This document shows positions 55,172 through 64,000 of a stretch of 64,000 bases of DNA, in pieces. This stretch comes from Cryobacterium sp. Y57 (GTDB taxonomy: Bacteria; Actinomycetota; Actinomycetes; Actinomycetales; Microbacteriaceae): assembly GCF_002929505.1 (NCBI RefSeq), contig NZ_PJJL01000073.1:124001-188000 (forward strand), given 5' to 3'. Positions within the stretch are counted from its first letter, which is position 1, and each line of letters starts with the position of its first letter. The position numbers were made by a program, and so were the translations under genes. Below the pieces are notes generated by a model. The model saw only the letters and a program-made list of their open reading frames with translations. It had not been told where the DNA came from and ran no database searches.

Positions 55172-56011
55172 ATGCTGAGAATTGCCGTGCCCAACAAGGG
55201 CTCGTTATCTGAAACCGCCGCGCAGATGCTTGCTGAAGCCGGCTATACCGGTCGCCGCGACCCCCGCGACCTTGTCACCGCCGACCCGCGCAACGGCGTC
55301 GAATTTTTCTACCTTCGCCCCCGTGACATCGCCACCTACGTCGGTTCCGGCGCCCTCGACGTCGGCATCACCGGACGCGACCTGCTGCTCGACTCGCACT
55401 CGAAAGCCGTGGAGATCGCCAGCCTCGACTTTGGAGACTCGACCTTCCGCTTTGCCGGGCCGGCCGGTCGCTTCACCGAGCTGACCGACCTCGACGGCCT
55501 GCGCGTCGCCACGAGCTACCCGGGTTTGGTCGAACGCTTTCTCGCCACGCACTCGGTGACCGTCGAACTGGTTGAACTCGATGGCGCGGTCGAATCGGCG
55601 GTTCAGCTCGGGGTAGCGGATGCCGTCGCCGACGTCGTCTCCACCGGGACGACCCTGCGCAAAGCCGGCCTCGAGATCTTCGGACCGGTCATCCTCGAGT
55701 CCACCGCCGTTCTGATCAGCTCCACCAACGACAAGGCTGGAATCGACACTCTGCTCCGCCGTCTCCAGGGCGTGCTCGTGGCCCGCCAGTACGTGCTTCT
55801 CGACTACGACATTCCCGTTGCCCTGCTCGATGCGGCCGCAGCGCTTGCGCCCGGCATCGAATCGCCGACGGTTTCCTCCCTTCACGACCCGGAGTGGGCC
55901 GCCGTTCGGGTCATGATCGGCCGTGTCGACATGAATAACGTGATGGATGCCCTCTACGCCCTCGGGGCCCGGGCCATTCTCGTCACCACCATCCACAACG
56001 CCCGTTTGTAA
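55172..56011 (+). CDS. hisG: ATP phosphoribosyltransferase, long form
   Basis: First and regulated step of histidine synthesis, 279 residues, which is the long form with a C-terminal ACT-like regulatory domain (from about residue 205), so no HisZ is needed. Seen: LRIAVPNKGSLSE, the DVGITGRDLL segment, ATSYPGLVERFL, and the PRPP-site ADAVADVVSTGTTLRKAGL (key DVVSTGTTL). GAGAG precedes the ATG by 8 bases. It is likely feedback-inhibited by histidine, as known for this form. Confidence 0.96.
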   Translation: MLRIAVPNKGSLSETAAQMLAEAGYTGRRDPRDLVTADPRNGVEFFYLRPRDIATYVGSGALDVGITGRDLLLDSHSKAVEIASLDFGDSTFRFAGPAGRFTELTDLDGLRVATSYPGLVERFLATHSVTVELVELDGAVESAVQLGVADAVADVVSTGTTLRKAGLEIFGPVILESTAVLISSTNDKAGIDTLLRRLQGVLVARQYVLLDYDIPVALLDAAAALAPGIESPTVSSLHDPEWAAVRVMIGRVDMNNVMDALYALGARAILVTTIHNARL

Positions 56012-56032
56012 CCCGGTGAGAGGAGAACTCGC

Positions 56033-56794
56033 ATGAGTTTGAGTGTGCGCGTCATTCCCTGCCTTGACGTGGCCAACGGTCGTGTCGTCAAGGGCGTCAA
56101 CTTTCAGAACCTGCGTGACGCCGGCGACCCGGTCGAACTGGCGCGACGCTACTACGAGCAGGGTGCCGACGAACTGACTTTTCTCGACGTCACGGCCACG
56201 GTAGACAACCGCTCAACGACCTATGACGTGGTGCGCGCCACCGCTGAGCAAGTCTTCATTCCGTTGACGGTCGGCGGCGGCATCCGCAGTGTCGAAGACG
56301 TCTCCCGGTTGCAGGCGAGCGGCGCCGACAAGGTCGGCGTCAACAGCGCGGCCATTGCCCGGCCCGCCCTCATCGCTGAAATCGCCGACCGGTTCGGCGC
56401 TCAGGTACTCGTGTTGAGCCTCGACGTGAAACGGTCCGAACGCACCGAGAGCGGTTTCGTCGTCACCACGCACGGTGGTCGTACCGAGACCGACCTGGAT
56501 GCCGTGGCCTGGGCCCGGCAAGCGATCGAGCTCGGTGCCGGAGAACTCCTGGTCAACTCGATCGACGCCGACGGTACCAAGGCCGGTTTCGATACCGACC
56601 TGATTGCGCTCATGCGCGCGAATAGTCGGGTTCCGGTGATCGCCTCCGGTGGCGCCGGGCGGGTAGAAGACTTTCCCCCGGCGATCCGAGCCGGCGCGGA
56701 TGCCGTTCTCGCGGCGTCTGTTTTTCACAATGAATTATTGACCATAGGCGACGTCAAGCGTGAGCTCGCCGACGCCGGAATGCTGGTGCGCTGA
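56033..56794 (+). CDS. hisF: Imidazole glycerol phosphate synthase, cyclase subunit HisF
   Basis: Uses ammonia from HisH to form the imidazole ring. The 253-residue TIM barrel carries the two catalytic aspartates in [17 protein letters not shown] (near residue 11) and [10 protein letters not shown] (near residue 130), with [10 protein letters not shown] and [12 protein letters not shown] phosphate sites. GAGAGGAG precedes the ATG. Its stop overlaps the ATG of hisI (TGATG). hisH, hisA, hisB, hisC and hisD are not in the window. Confidence 0.97.
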   Translation: MSLSVRVIPCLDVANGRVVKGVNFQNLRDAGDPVELARRYYEQGADELTFLDVTATVDNRSTTYDVVRATAEQVFIPLTVGGGIRSVEDVSRLQASGADKVGVNSAAIARPALIAEIADRFGAQVLVLSLDVKRSERTESGFVVTTHGGRTETDLDAVAWARQAIELGAGELLVNSIDADGTKAGFDTDLIALMRANSRVPVIASGGAGRVEDFPPAIRAGADAVLAASVFHNELLTIGDVKRELADAGMLVR

Positions 56795-57159
56795 TGACCA
56801 ACGAACTGACCGATCAGCTGGATGCCGCTGTATTCAGTGACAACGGGCTGCTGCCCGCCGTCATCCAGCAGTGGGACACCCATGAAGTGCTCATGCTCGG
56901 GTGGATGAACCGGGAAGCGCTGCGCCGCACCCTCACCGAGGGCCGCGTCACGTTCTGGTCGCGCAGTCGGCAGGAATTCTGGCGTAAGGGCGACACCTCC
57001 GGCCACGCTCAGTATGTGCAGTCCGCCGCCTTCGACTGCGATAGCGACACACTGCTCGTGCAGGTCGACCAGGTTGGAGCGGCGTGTCACACCGGAACGC
57101 ATACCTGCTTCGACGGCCGCGACCTGGGCGCGACCACCATGAACAGGCCGATGGAATGA
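56794..57159 (+). CDS. hisI: Phosphoribosyl-AMP cyclohydrolase
   Basis: Zinc-dependent third step of histidine synthesis. The 121-residue product shows [30 protein letters not shown], the aspartates and cysteine in [11 protein letters not shown], and the zinc ligands in [12 protein letters not shown]. Monofunctional (HisE is separate). The start overlaps hisF, and the stop overlaps trpE (ATGA). Confidence 0.97.
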   Translation: MTNELTDQLDAAVFSDNGLLPAVIQQWDTHEVLMLGWMNREALRRTLTEGRVTFWSRSRQEFWRKGDTSGHAQYVQSAAFDCDSDTLLVQVDQVGAACHTGTHTCFDGRDLGATTMNRPME

Positions 57160-58712
57160 GTGACGGTATCCCAGTGGCAACCGGTTCCCGTACCGCCGGT
57201 TCGACGACGCGCCATCAGTTTGACGCGTTGACCGGGGAGCACCGGGTAATCCCGGTGATCCGGGAACTATTCGCCGACGGTGAGACCCCCGTCGGCATCT
57301 ACCGCAAGCTCGCCGAGGGGCTGCCGGGTAGCTTTTTGCTCGAGTCCGCCGAACAGGGCGGCATCTGGTCTCGGTTCTCCTTTGTCGGTGTCTCCTCGTT
57401 TGGTGTGCTCACCCAGCAGGGCGACGACACCCGATGGATCGACTATGGGCTCTCTGCCGAGCGTGCGCTCGGTTCCGCAGCCGATCTCGGACCGCTCGAT
57501 GCTCTGGCCTACTTGTTCGAACGCTGGCAGACGCCCAGGCTGCCCGAGCATCCTCCACTCACGGGCGGACTGGTCGGCTTCATCGGCTGGGAGGCGATTC
57601 GCCAGATCGAACGCCTGCCGCACCAGCCGCCGGCCGACTACGACGTGCCAGGCCAATCCTTCAGCTTCGTCGCCGACCTCGTTGTCCTCGACCACAAGTA
57701 CGGAACCGTGCAGCTCATCGCCAACGTGCTCAACGACGGTGCCGACACCCCCGAAAAGCTCTGGGCTGACGCGAGCACACGACTGGATTCACTGCAAACC
57801 CGTCTCGCCGCGCCCGGAGAAGCCTGGCTGGCCGAGGTTGACCTGCAGGCGCCGAGCGCGCCCCTCCACCGCACCACGCGAGACGATTTTCTCGCCGCCG
57901 TCAACGTCGGCAAACAGCACATCGTCGACGGCGACGTGTTTCAGGTCGTCATCTCCCAGCGTTTCGACCAGGTCTGCACCGCACACCCCATCGACGTCTA
58001 CCGGGTGCTGCGCAGCCTCAACCCGAGCCCATACATGTACCTGCTCAGCCTGGAAACGCCGAACGGCGACCCGTACTGGATCGTGGGGTCCTCGCCCGAA
58101 GCGCTCGTCAAGGTGCAAGACCAACGCGTCTTCACCCACCCGATCGCTGGCTCGAAACCCCGTGGCACCACACCGGATGCCGACGCCGACTTCGCGATCG
58201 AGCTCGCCGAAGACCCCAAGGAACGTGCCGAGCATCTCATGCTCGTCGATCTTGCCCGCAACGACCTGCTCAAGGTCTGCGCGGCCGGGTCGGTCGAAGT
58301 GACCGAATTCATGCGGATCGAACGGTTCAGTCACATCATGCACCTGGTGTCCTCGGTCGAGGGCAACCTGGTTCCCGGCAAGACCGCGATCGACGTCTTC
58401 CGTGCCACGTTCCCGGCCGGCACCCTGTCGGGCGCGCCGAAACCGCGGGCGCTCGAGATCATCGACGCCCTCGAACCGGCCCAGCGTGGCGTGTACGGGG
58501 GAGTGGTCGGCTACTTCGGCTTCGCCGGCGACGCCGACCTGGCTATCGCCATCCGTACCGCCACCATCAAGGACGGCATCGCCCGAGTGCAGGCCGGCGG
58601 CGGCGTCGTCACCGATTCCGATCCGGCCTCCGAGTATGCGGAGTCGCAGAACAAAGCGGCAGCCCCCCTGCGCGCTGTCGCTATCGCCAACGCGATGCGG
58701 CGAGTGTTCTAA
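57156..58712 (+). CDS. trpE: Anthranilate synthase component I
   Basis: Converts chorismate to anthranilate with glutamine-derived ammonia. From ATG 57156 the product is 518 residues. Seen: the Trp-inhibition site [16 protein letters not shown] (canonical LLES), [10 protein letters not shown], the [25 protein letters not shown] active-site stretch (key PIAGSKPRG), [18 protein letters not shown] and [14 protein letters not shown]. No TrpG domain is fused and no trpG gene is nearby. It is coupled to hisI by ATGA and to the next gene by TAATG. Confidence 0.97.
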   Translation: MSDGIPVATGSRTAGSTTRHQFDALTGEHRVIPVIRELFADGETPVGIYRKLAEGLPGSFLLESAEQGGIWSRFSFVGVSSFGVLTQQGDDTRWIDYGLSAERALGSAADLGPLDALAYLFERWQTPRLPEHPPLTGGLVGFIGWEAIRQIERLPHQPPADYDVPGQSFSFVADLVVLDHKYGTVQLIANVLNDGADTPEKLWADASTRLDSLQTRLAAPGEAWLAEVDLQAPSAPLHRTTRDDFLAAVNVGKQHIVDGDVFQVVISQRFDQVCTAHPIDVYRVLRSLNPSPYMYLLSLETPNGDPYWIVGSSPEALVKVQDQRVFTHPIAGSKPRGTTPDADADFAIELAEDPKERAEHLMLVDLARNDLLKVCAAGSVEVTEFMRIERFSHIMHLVSSVEGNLVPGKTAIDVFRATFPAGTLSGAPKPRALEIIDALEPAQRGVYGGVVGYFGFAGDADLAIAIRTATIKDGIARVQAGGGVVTDSDPASEYAESQNKAAAPLRAVAIANAMRRVF

Positions 58713-59371
58713 TGAGCAAACGGATGTCTCCGCGTCGCCTCAAACTCGTGCTCATTCTCACCATTTTGGGCGCGAGCGCCCTGGCAATGCTCGCCTGGAC
58801 GCAGGTGTGGGTGCACGCTGAAGTGGGGCTGCCCGACGCTGGAACCCAGGTACTCCAAATCGACGGAGCCATCGCCGCGCCGGCCCTGACGGCGCTGGCG
58901 CTCTCCGGGTTCGCCCTCGCCGCGGCCCTCACTATCGCGGGGCGGTTCATCCGGGTCGTGCTCGGTGCGCTCGAAGTTCTTCTCGGATTCTCGGTGTTTC
59001 TCGCCGCCTACCTCGCGGTCGAGGATCCCTCCCAGGCCAGTGCCGCTGCGGTCACCGCCGCGACCGGAGTTGCCGGACACGAGTCCATTCAGCTGGGCGT
59101 TCTCGGCACGGTGGTCACCGCGTGGCCGTTCGTCGCAATGGGCGCCGCGGTCATTATGGTGGCGACCGGTGTGAGCGTCATCATGACGAGTGCACGGTGG
59201 CCCGGGCCGACCCGTAAATACCAGGGCGTGCGTTTTGAACCGGTAGTCGCCCCCGACGGTTCCCTGCCAGCTTCGCCCGTGACCGATGATGTGTCGACCG
59301 AGCCCGCACCGGCGGACTCCGTCGGTGACTGGGACGATCTCAGTCGCGGCGAAGACCCGACCGCTCGCTAG
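58712..59371 (+). CDS. Trp-operon-associated membrane protein
   Basis: A 219-residue membrane protein of the TP0381/Trp_oprn_chp group found in actinobacterial trp operons. It has four predicted helices, about 12-30, 52-76, 82-103 and 132-157, with TWVHAEV-like WTQVWVHAEV in the first extracytoplasmic loop, a RWPGPTRKYQ segment after the last helix, and an acidic C-terminal tail. Function unknown. It starts within the trpE stop and is clearly cotranscribed. Confidence 0.88.
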   Translation: MSKRMSPRRLKLVLILTILGASALAMLAWTQVWVHAEVGLPDAGTQVLQIDGAIAAPALTALALSGFALAAALTIAGRFIRVVLGALEVLLGFSVFLAAYLAVEDPSQASAAAVTAATGVAGHESIQLGVLGTVVTAWPFVAMGAAVIMVATGVSVIMTSARWPGPTRKYQGVRFEPVVAPDGSLPASPVTDDVSTEPAPADSVGDWDDLSRGEDPTAR

Positions 59372-59444
59372 GGACGCGCTGCCGCTCCGCTAGACTTGGG
59401 TTGCTTGTCAACGCATACAGGCTTACGCATTCACGAGGAGAACC

Positions 59445-59666
59445 ATGAGCATCGATCTGTCAGATCCCGGACACGGCCACTCCCCGGCGGCTTGGATCGC
59501 GGTCATCATCATGCTGGCTGCCTTCACTATCGGCACCACAGCATTCTTCTTCAACCTGGTCTGGCTCGTCTGGGCCTCCTTCGGATTGCTTATTGCCGGG
59601 CTCATCGTCGGCTACGTTCTCGGTAAAGTCGGCTACGGCGTCAGCGCCACGTCGACCGGCCACTAG
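59445..59666 (+). CDS. HGxxPAAW-family small membrane protein
   Basis: A 73-residue protein with the family signature GHGHSPAAW near residue 10 and two helices (about 17-38 and 40-62). The family occurs between trpE and trpC in many actinobacteria; function unknown. ATG 59445 has GAGGAGAA 5 bases upstream. A TAGACT box at 59391-59396 may be an internal promoter for this gene and trpCBA. Confidence 0.88.
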   Translation: MSIDLSDPGHGHSPAAWIAVIIMLAAFTIGTTAFFFNLVWLVWASFGLLIAGLIVGYVLGKVGYGVSATSTGH

Positions 59667-59685
59667 CCGTCGGCGCTGAGACCTG

Positions 59686-60456
59686 GTGCTCCAAGAACTT
59701 CTCGCCGGCGCGCTCTCTGACGCCGAACAGCGCCTCCTCACTCGCCCGCTGGCGAGCGTGGAGGCTGCGGCGCGCGCCCACGCGCCCGCCCTCGATGCCT
59801 TGGCAGCCCTGGCCCCCACTGACCGAGTCAAGATTCTCGCAGAAATCAAGCGGGCCAGCCCGAGCCGTGGCGCCCTGGCGTCCATCACCGATCCGGCAGC
59901 CCTGGCAGTCTCCTATGAAACCGGTGGGGCCAGTGCTATCAGCGTGCTCACCGAGGGTCGCCGTTTTCACGGCTCCATGACCGACCTGGAGCAGGTGCGG
60001 GCTGCGGTGAGCCTTCCCCTCCTACGCAAGGATTTCATCGGCACGCCGTACCAGGTGTTCGAGGCCCGCGCTGCGGGCGCCGATCTGGTGTTGCTCATCG
60101 TCGCCGCCCTCGATCAAGCCACGCTGCTCTCGCTGCACGCGCTCATCCACGAGCTCGGCATGACCGCCCTGGTCGAAACGCACAGCGGCGACGAAGTCAG
60201 TCGCGCTCTCGACATCGGAGCCAGCCTGGTCGGGGTCAACGCGCGTAACCTGTCCACCTTTGAGCTCGATCCGAACCTCTTCGGCACTCTGGCCGGCACA
60301 ATTCCGTCCGGCGTCATCCGTGTCGCCGAATCCGCCGTCAAGACAGCCGCCGACGTCGCGCACTACCGTGGCGCGGGCGCCGATGTCGTCCTGGTCGGCG
60401 AAGCGCTCGTCACGAGCGATCCCATCCGAACCCTCTCTGAGTTTTTGGCGGTCTAA
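59686..60456 (+). CDS. trpC: Indole-3-glycerol-phosphate synthase
   Basis: Fourth step of tryptophan synthesis. The 256-residue barrel shows the catalytic lysine in ILAEIKRASPSRG near residue 46, SVLTEGRRFHGS, the second lysine in LLRKDFIGTPYQ near residue 107, and GVNARNLSTFELD and VAESAVKTAAD. It starts with GTG 59686 and ends immediately before the trpB ATG. No trpF domain is fused; actinobacteria use PriA (HisA/TrpF) for that step. Confidence 0.95.
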   Translation: MLQELLAGALSDAEQRLLTRPLASVEAAARAHAPALDALAALAPTDRVKILAEIKRASPSRGALASITDPAALAVSYETGGASAISVLTEGRRFHGSMTDLEQVRAAVSLPLLRKDFIGTPYQVFEARAAGADLVLLIVAALDQATLLSLHALIHELGMTALVETHSGDEVSRALDIGASLVGVNARNLSTFELDPNLFGTLAGTIPSGVIRVAESAVKTAADVAHYRGAGADVVLVGEALVTSDPIRTLSEFLAV

Positions 60457-61668
60457 ATGTCTCTACGTACACAGCCCGGCCCGTATTTCGGTGACTTCGG
60501 CGGCAGGTTCGTGCCCGAATCCCTCGTGGCGGCACTTGATGAACTGACGGCGGAGTACGAACTCGCCAAGAACGATCCGGCTTTCGCCGCGGCCTTGATG
60601 ACGTTGCACATGAACTACAGCGGTCGCCCTTCCATCATCACCGAGGTGCCGCGCTTCGCCGAATATGCCGGTGGCGCCCGCATCATCCTCAAGCGCGAAG
60701 ACCTCAACCACACCGGTTCGCACAAGATCAACAACGCCCTCGGCCAGGCCCTTCTCACCCAGCGCATCGGCAAGACCCGTGTGATCGCGGAAACCGGGGC
60801 TGGCCAGCACGGTGTGGCCACGGCCACCGTCGCGGCCCTGTTCGGGCTGGAGTGCGTCGTCTACATGGGCGAGGTCGACACCGAACGTCAAGCCCTCAAC
60901 GTCGCCCGCATGCGTTTGCTCGGCGCCGAGGTCGTTCCCGTGAAAACCGGCTCGCGCACCCTCAAGGACGCCATCAACGACGCCATGCGCGACTGGGTCA
61001 GCAACGTCGACACCACCAACTACATTTTCGGGACCGTAGCCGGACCGCATCCGTTCCCCGCCATGGTGCGTGACTTTCAAAAAATCATCGGTGAAGAGGC
61101 CCGCAAGCAGGTTCTCGATCTGACCGGCAGCCTGCCCGACGCGGTCACCGCCTGCGTTGGCGGCGGTTCCAACGCCATGGGGATTTTCGATGCCTTCCTC
61201 GACGACCCCGATGTCGCCCTGTTCGGCTATGAAGCGGCTGGCGACGGCGTCGAAACGCCCAGACACGCGGCGACCATCACGAAGGGCCGCCCAGGCGTGC
61301 TGCACGGAGCCCGCAGCATGCTGCTGCAGGACGAAGACGGTCAAACCGTTGATTCGCACTCCATTTCGGCGGGCCTCGACTACCCGGGGGTCGGGCCAGA
61401 GCACGCCTGGCTTGCCAGCATCGGCCGGGCCACCTATCTGCCGATCACCGACGACGAGGCAATGAGCGCCCTGCGGCTGCTGAGTCGCACCGAGGGTATC
61501 ATTCCGGCGATCGAGTCGTCCCATGCCCTCGCCGGCACCCTCGAACTTGGTCGCGCGCTCGGCCCGGAGGCAACCATCCTGGTCAACCTCAGCGGTCGCG
61601 GCGACAAAGACATGGAAACAGCCGGTCGGTACTTCGACCTGCTCGACGAAGGCGCGGAACAGTCATGA
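60457..61668 (+). CDS. trpB: Tryptophan synthase beta chain
   Basis: PLP enzyme joining indole and serine. The 403-residue product has [15 protein letters not shown], the PLP lysine in [20 protein letters not shown] near residue 88, [15 protein letters not shown], and the phosphate loop [12 protein letters not shown] near residue 230. The length is standard. It overlaps trpA by ATGA. Confidence 0.98.
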   Translation: MSLRTQPGPYFGDFGGRFVPESLVAALDELTAEYELAKNDPAFAAALMTLHMNYSGRPSIITEVPRFAEYAGGARIILKREDLNHTGSHKINNALGQALLTQRIGKTRVIAETGAGQHGVATATVAALFGLECVVYMGEVDTERQALNVARMRLLGAEVVPVKTGSRTLKDAINDAMRDWVSNVDTTNYIFGTVAGPHPFPAMVRDFQKIIGEEARKQVLDLTGSLPDAVTACVGGGSNAMGIFDAFLDDPDVALFGYEAAGDGVETPRHAATITKGRPGVLHGARSMLLQDEDGQTVDSHSISAGLDYPGVGPEHAWLASIGRATYLPITDDEAMSALRLLSRTEGIIPAIESSHALAGTLELGRALGPEATILVNLSGRGDKDMETAGRYFDLLDEGAEQS

Positions 61669-62498
61669 CGACCCCCATCACCAGCGGCGCTGTGAGCACG
61701 GTCGAACACACCATCGCCCGGAAGCGCTCCGAGGGCGGGGGAGCCCTCATCGGCTATCTTCCGGTGGGTTTCCCCACGCTGACCGACAGCATCGATGCTG
61801 CGGTGGCGCTCGTGGCCAACGGCGTCGACATCATCGAACTCGGCCTGCCCTACTCCGACCCGGTGATGGACGGCGCCGTGATCCAGGCGGCCACCCAACA
61901 GGCGCTGGCCAACGGATTCAAGCTGCGCCACGGGTTCGAGGCTATCCGGGCCATCACCGCGCAGGTCGATGCCCCCGTTCTGGTCATGACCTACTGGAAC
62001 CCCGTCCTGCAGTACGGCGTTGAACGATTCGCCGACGACCTGCGCGCCGCTGGCGGTGCCGGACTGATCACTCCAGACCTCATTCCCGACGAAGCCGACG
62101 ACTGGATGAGCGCAAGCGAACGCACCGACCTCGACCGCGTCTTTTTGGCCGCACCATCGTCGTCTGACGCACGCCTGGTGCAGGCGATCGAGGCGAGCCG
62201 CGGCTTCGTCTACACCGTCTCGACGATGGGAACCACTGGCGCTCGCGCCGGCGTGGACGCGGCCGCCCGCATATTGGTGGAGCGCCTGCGCGGGGTCGGC
62301 TGCACGAGTGCATGCGTCGGCCTCGGCATTTCCACCCCCGAGCAGGTGCGGGAAATTCTCGGCTATGCCGACGGCGCCATTGTCGGGTCAGCCCTCGTGA
62401 AAGCACTCACCGACGGGGGAGTACAAGCTGTCGCCCGTCTGGCACTCGACCTGGCTGCGGGCGCTAACAATATTCGCCCGGCGTCAGCCCCCCGGTAA
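61665..62498 (+). CDS. trpA: Tryptophan synthase alpha chain
   Basis: Cleaves indole-3-glycerol phosphate to indole, channelled to TrpB. The 277-residue product carries the catalytic Glu and Asp in [15 protein letters not shown] near residue 60, and the [10 protein letters not shown] and [14 protein letters not shown] phosphate sites. It is the last gene of the trp run; trpD is absent from the window. Confidence 0.96.
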   Translation: MTTPITSGAVSTVEHTIARKRSEGGGALIGYLPVGFPTLTDSIDAAVALVANGVDIIELGLPYSDPVMDGAVIQAATQQALANGFKLRHGFEAIRAITAQVDAPVLVMTYWNPVLQYGVERFADDLRAAGGAGLITPDLIPDEADDWMSASERTDLDRVFLAAPSSSDARLVQAIEASRGFVYTVSTMGTTGARAGVDAAARILVERLRGVGCTSACVGLGISTPEQVREILGYADGAIVGSALVKALTDGGVQAVARLALDLAAGANNIRPASAPR

Positions 62499-62581
62499 AT
62501 CCAGGCGCGCTCTACACTCAATTGTTCGCGGCGATCGATTCGCCCCAGGTGACGTGAGTCACGATGAAAGGTAGTACCCCG

Positions 62582-63577
62582 GTGTCTGTGAATCTTCTTC
62601 TGAGCGCGAGTATCCCGAGCCCTGAGTGGAGCTTCTTCGATGTCGGCCCGTTCCGCATCCATGCGTACGCGTTGTGCATCCTTGCCGGAATCATCCTGGC
62701 GACCATCATCACCTCGCGTCGCCTGACCAAGCGTGGCGCGGAACCGGGCGTCGTACTCGACATCATCCTCTGGGCGGTCCCGCTCGGTATCGTCGGGGCG
62801 CGCGTCTACCACGTACTCACCCACCCGGGGGACTACTTCTTTGAAGGCGCCGACCTGCTGCGCACCCTGTACATCTGGGAGGGCGGTAACGCCATCTTCG
62901 GATCATTGATCGGTGGCGCCGTCGGCGCGTATATCGGCTGCCGGCTGGCGGGCATCCGCTTTTGGACGTTCGCCGATGCTGTCGCGCCAGCGCTGCTCGT
63001 CGCGCAGGCCACCGGCCGGCTCGGCAACTGGTTCAACCACGAACTGTTCGGCCTGCCGACGACCCTGCCCTGGGGCCTCGAAATCGAACCAAACAATGTT
63101 GCCTTCCCGGTCGGGCTGCCGGCCGGCACGCTGTTCCACCCGACTTTTCTCTATGAAATCATCTGGAACCTGCTCGGTGTGGCCGTCATCCTCTACCTCG
63201 AACGCAAATTCCGTTTGCGGTTCGGTCAGACCCTGGGTGCCTACCTCATCTGGTACGGACTGGGACGCAGCTTTTTTGAGTCGATTCGCATCGACCCGAG
63301 CGAGATCTACTTCGGTATCCGAACCAACGTCTGGGCTGCCCTGGCAGCCATCGCACTCGGTCTGGTCATCATTCTCGTGCAGCGTCACCGCCACCCAGGC
63401 CTTGAGTCCAGCCCGTATGTTTCCGGCCGGGAATGGATTGCGCCTGACGCTGGGGTAGAATTCGAAGACAGCGATTCGGAACCAGAAGACGACACCACCG
63501 CGGATCAGAGCGATGATGCCGATCACCCCGAATCACCCGCGACCGCAGCCACAAGCACGAGCGCTCCGCGTCTGTAG
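62582..63577 (+). CDS. lgt: Prolipoprotein diacylglyceryl transferase
   Basis: Transfers diacylglycerol to the lipobox cysteine of prolipoproteins in the membrane. From GTG 62582 the product is 331 residues with about seven membrane helices. The Lgt signature GRLGNWFNHELFG (around residue 140), the HPTFLYEIIWN segment and GLGRSFFESIRID are present. The last 60 residues are acidic and Ser/Asp/Glu-rich. GTG 62582 is preferred because GAAAGG lies 10 bases upstream; ATG 62564 would place that sequence inside the gene. A TACACT -10 candidate is at 62513-62518. Confidence 0.94.
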   Translation: MSVNLLLSASIPSPEWSFFDVGPFRIHAYALCILAGIILATIITSRRLTKRGAEPGVVLDIILWAVPLGIVGARVYHVLTHPGDYFFEGADLLRTLYIWEGGNAIFGSLIGGAVGAYIGCRLAGIRFWTFADAVAPALLVAQATGRLGNWFNHELFGLPTTLPWGLEIEPNNVAFPVGLPAGTLFHPTFLYEIIWNLLGVAVILYLERKFRLRFGQTLGAYLIWYGLGRSFFESIRIDPSEIYFGIRTNVWAALAAIALGLVIILVQRHRHPGLESSPYVSGREWIAPDAGVEFEDSDSEPEDDTTADQSDDADHPESPATAATSTSAPRL

Positions 63578-63611
63578 TCTCACGTCTGCCAATCCCAGCT
63601 GACATACCCGT

Positions 63612-63653
63612 AGCGGCGCCCGGTTGTGGGCCCGGCCCGAACAGGGCGCCGCT
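63612..63653 (+). terminator. Inverted repeat after lgt / in the gltB leader
   Basis: AGCGGCGCCC (63612-63621) pairs perfectly with GGGCGCCGCT (63644-63653) around a 22-base GC-rich loop. It lies 34 bases after the lgt stop and 73 bases before gltB. No T-run follows, so it may be a weak or Rho-dependent terminator, or a leader structure of gltB. Confidence 0.5.
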
Positions 63654-63726
63654 CCGGTCTCCTGCACACTTCACCATCGGGCCAACGTCGTCCCTTACAG
63701 CCAATCATTTCGTGAGGACGGTCTCC

Positions 63727-64000
63727 ATGGCGCAGAAACCTCTCTATTCCCGCTTCAGCAGCATGCCCGAAGCATCCGGTCTGTACGACCCGTCGGCCGA
63801 ACGCGACGCGTGCGGGCTGGCCATGGTGGCGACCCTGCGGGGAACCGCCGGTCACGACATCATCACCCAGGCCCTCGATGCCCTGCGCAACCTCGAGCAC
63901 CGCGGTGCGGTCGGCTCCGACGCCGGCACCGGTGACGGCGCCGGCATCATCACGCAGGTACCGGATGCGTTCCTGCGCGCCGTGACGGATTTCGCGCTTC
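63727..64000 (+). CDS. gltB: Glutamate synthase large subunit, N-terminal part
   Basis: Partial: 91 codons, cut by the window end. The glutaminase (Ntn) domain is visible: the propeptide MAQKPLYSRFSSMPEASGLY, then RDACGLAMVA with the nucleophilic Cys that becomes the mature N-terminus, and LDALRNLEHRGAVGSDAGTGDGAGI (key LEHRGA and GTGDGAG). GOGAT makes glutamate from glutamine and 2-oxoglutarate. GAGG lies 8 bases before the ATG at 63727. Confidence 0.96.
   Translation, partial: MAQKPLYSRFSSMPEASGLYDPSAERDACGLAMVATLRGTAGHDIITQALDALRNLEHRGAVGSDAGTGDGAGIITQVPDAFLRAVTDFAL

Noticed and set aside
57084-57160. Tryptophan attenuator leader before trpE
   Set aside because: trpE starts inside the hisI stop; no Trp-rich leader peptide or terminator is present.

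Overview
This is a high-GC, gene-dense chromosomal window from an actinobacterium, most likely a member of the Microbacteriaceae (Cryobacterium/Leifsonia-like). The basis is gene order (thrS-HIT, pdxST, yebC-ruvCAB-yajC-secDF-rel; rarA-rpsD-alaS-ruvX-mltG-aroECKB; aroQ-efp-nusB; pyrR-pyrBC-carAB-pyrF-gmk-rpoZ-coaBC-metK-priA-fmt-rsmB; rpe; his and trp genes; lgt; gltB), frequent GTG/TTG starts, widespread 4-bp start/stop overlaps, and lineage-typical features such as a PriA without helicase motifs and an IHF-type domain fused to guanylate kinase. No rRNA, tRNA, CRISPR array or intact insertion sequence was seen.

Layout. 1-4.5 kb: end of thrS, an Ap4A phosphorylase-like HIT protein, PLP synthase (pdxS, pdxT) and a DUF1697 gene preceded by a leaderless mini-ORF. 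4.6-13.5 kb: yebC, the Holliday-junction genes ruvC-ruvA-ruvB, the Sec accessory genes yajC-secD-secF, and the bifunctional (p)ppGpp enzyme. 13.5-16.4 kb (minus strand): an AbiEi-like orphan, a DUF349 coiled-coil protein and a membrane-anchored cyclophilin. 16.5-27.7 kb: rarA, rpsD, two small membrane-associated proteins, alaS, ruvX, mltG and the shikimate genes aroE-aroC-aroK-aroB. 27.7-31.3 kb (minus strand): an aldehyde-detoxification cassette (GAF regulator, aldehyde dehydrogenase, DUF779) that separates aroB from aroQ. 31.5-34.5 kb: a small hypothetical gene, aroQ, efp, nusB and a DUF4190-DsbA fusion.

34.6-51.8 kb is a tightly packed superoperon starting at a PyrR-binding stem-loop next to the pyrR Shine-Dalgarno: de novo UMP synthesis (pyrB, pyrC, carA, carB, pyrF), then gmk, rpoZ, coaBC, metK, priA, fmt and rsmB. 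From 51.9 to 54.1 kb, a minus-strand islet (XRE regulator, DUF2975 membrane protein, an apparent integrase relic, DUF2809 protein) lies where many actinobacteria run directly from rsmB into rpe. From 54.2 to 62.5 kb, rpe, hisE, hisG, hisF, hisI, trpE, two small membrane proteins, trpC, trpB and trpA form one co-directional run. The window ends with lgt and the first 91 codons of gltB.

Most of the content is housekeeping. The points most worth following up are: a sequence-wide bias of CGGATGC/GCATCCG over CGGACGC/GCGTCCG that alters Ala and Asp codon choice; two tiny ORFs coupled by stop/start overlap to accessory genes; the integrase relic and its islet; divergent active-site motifs in CoaBC; the mihF-gmk and DUF4190-DsbA fusions; and several RNA hairpins at operon junctions. 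No clearly new multi-gene system was found.
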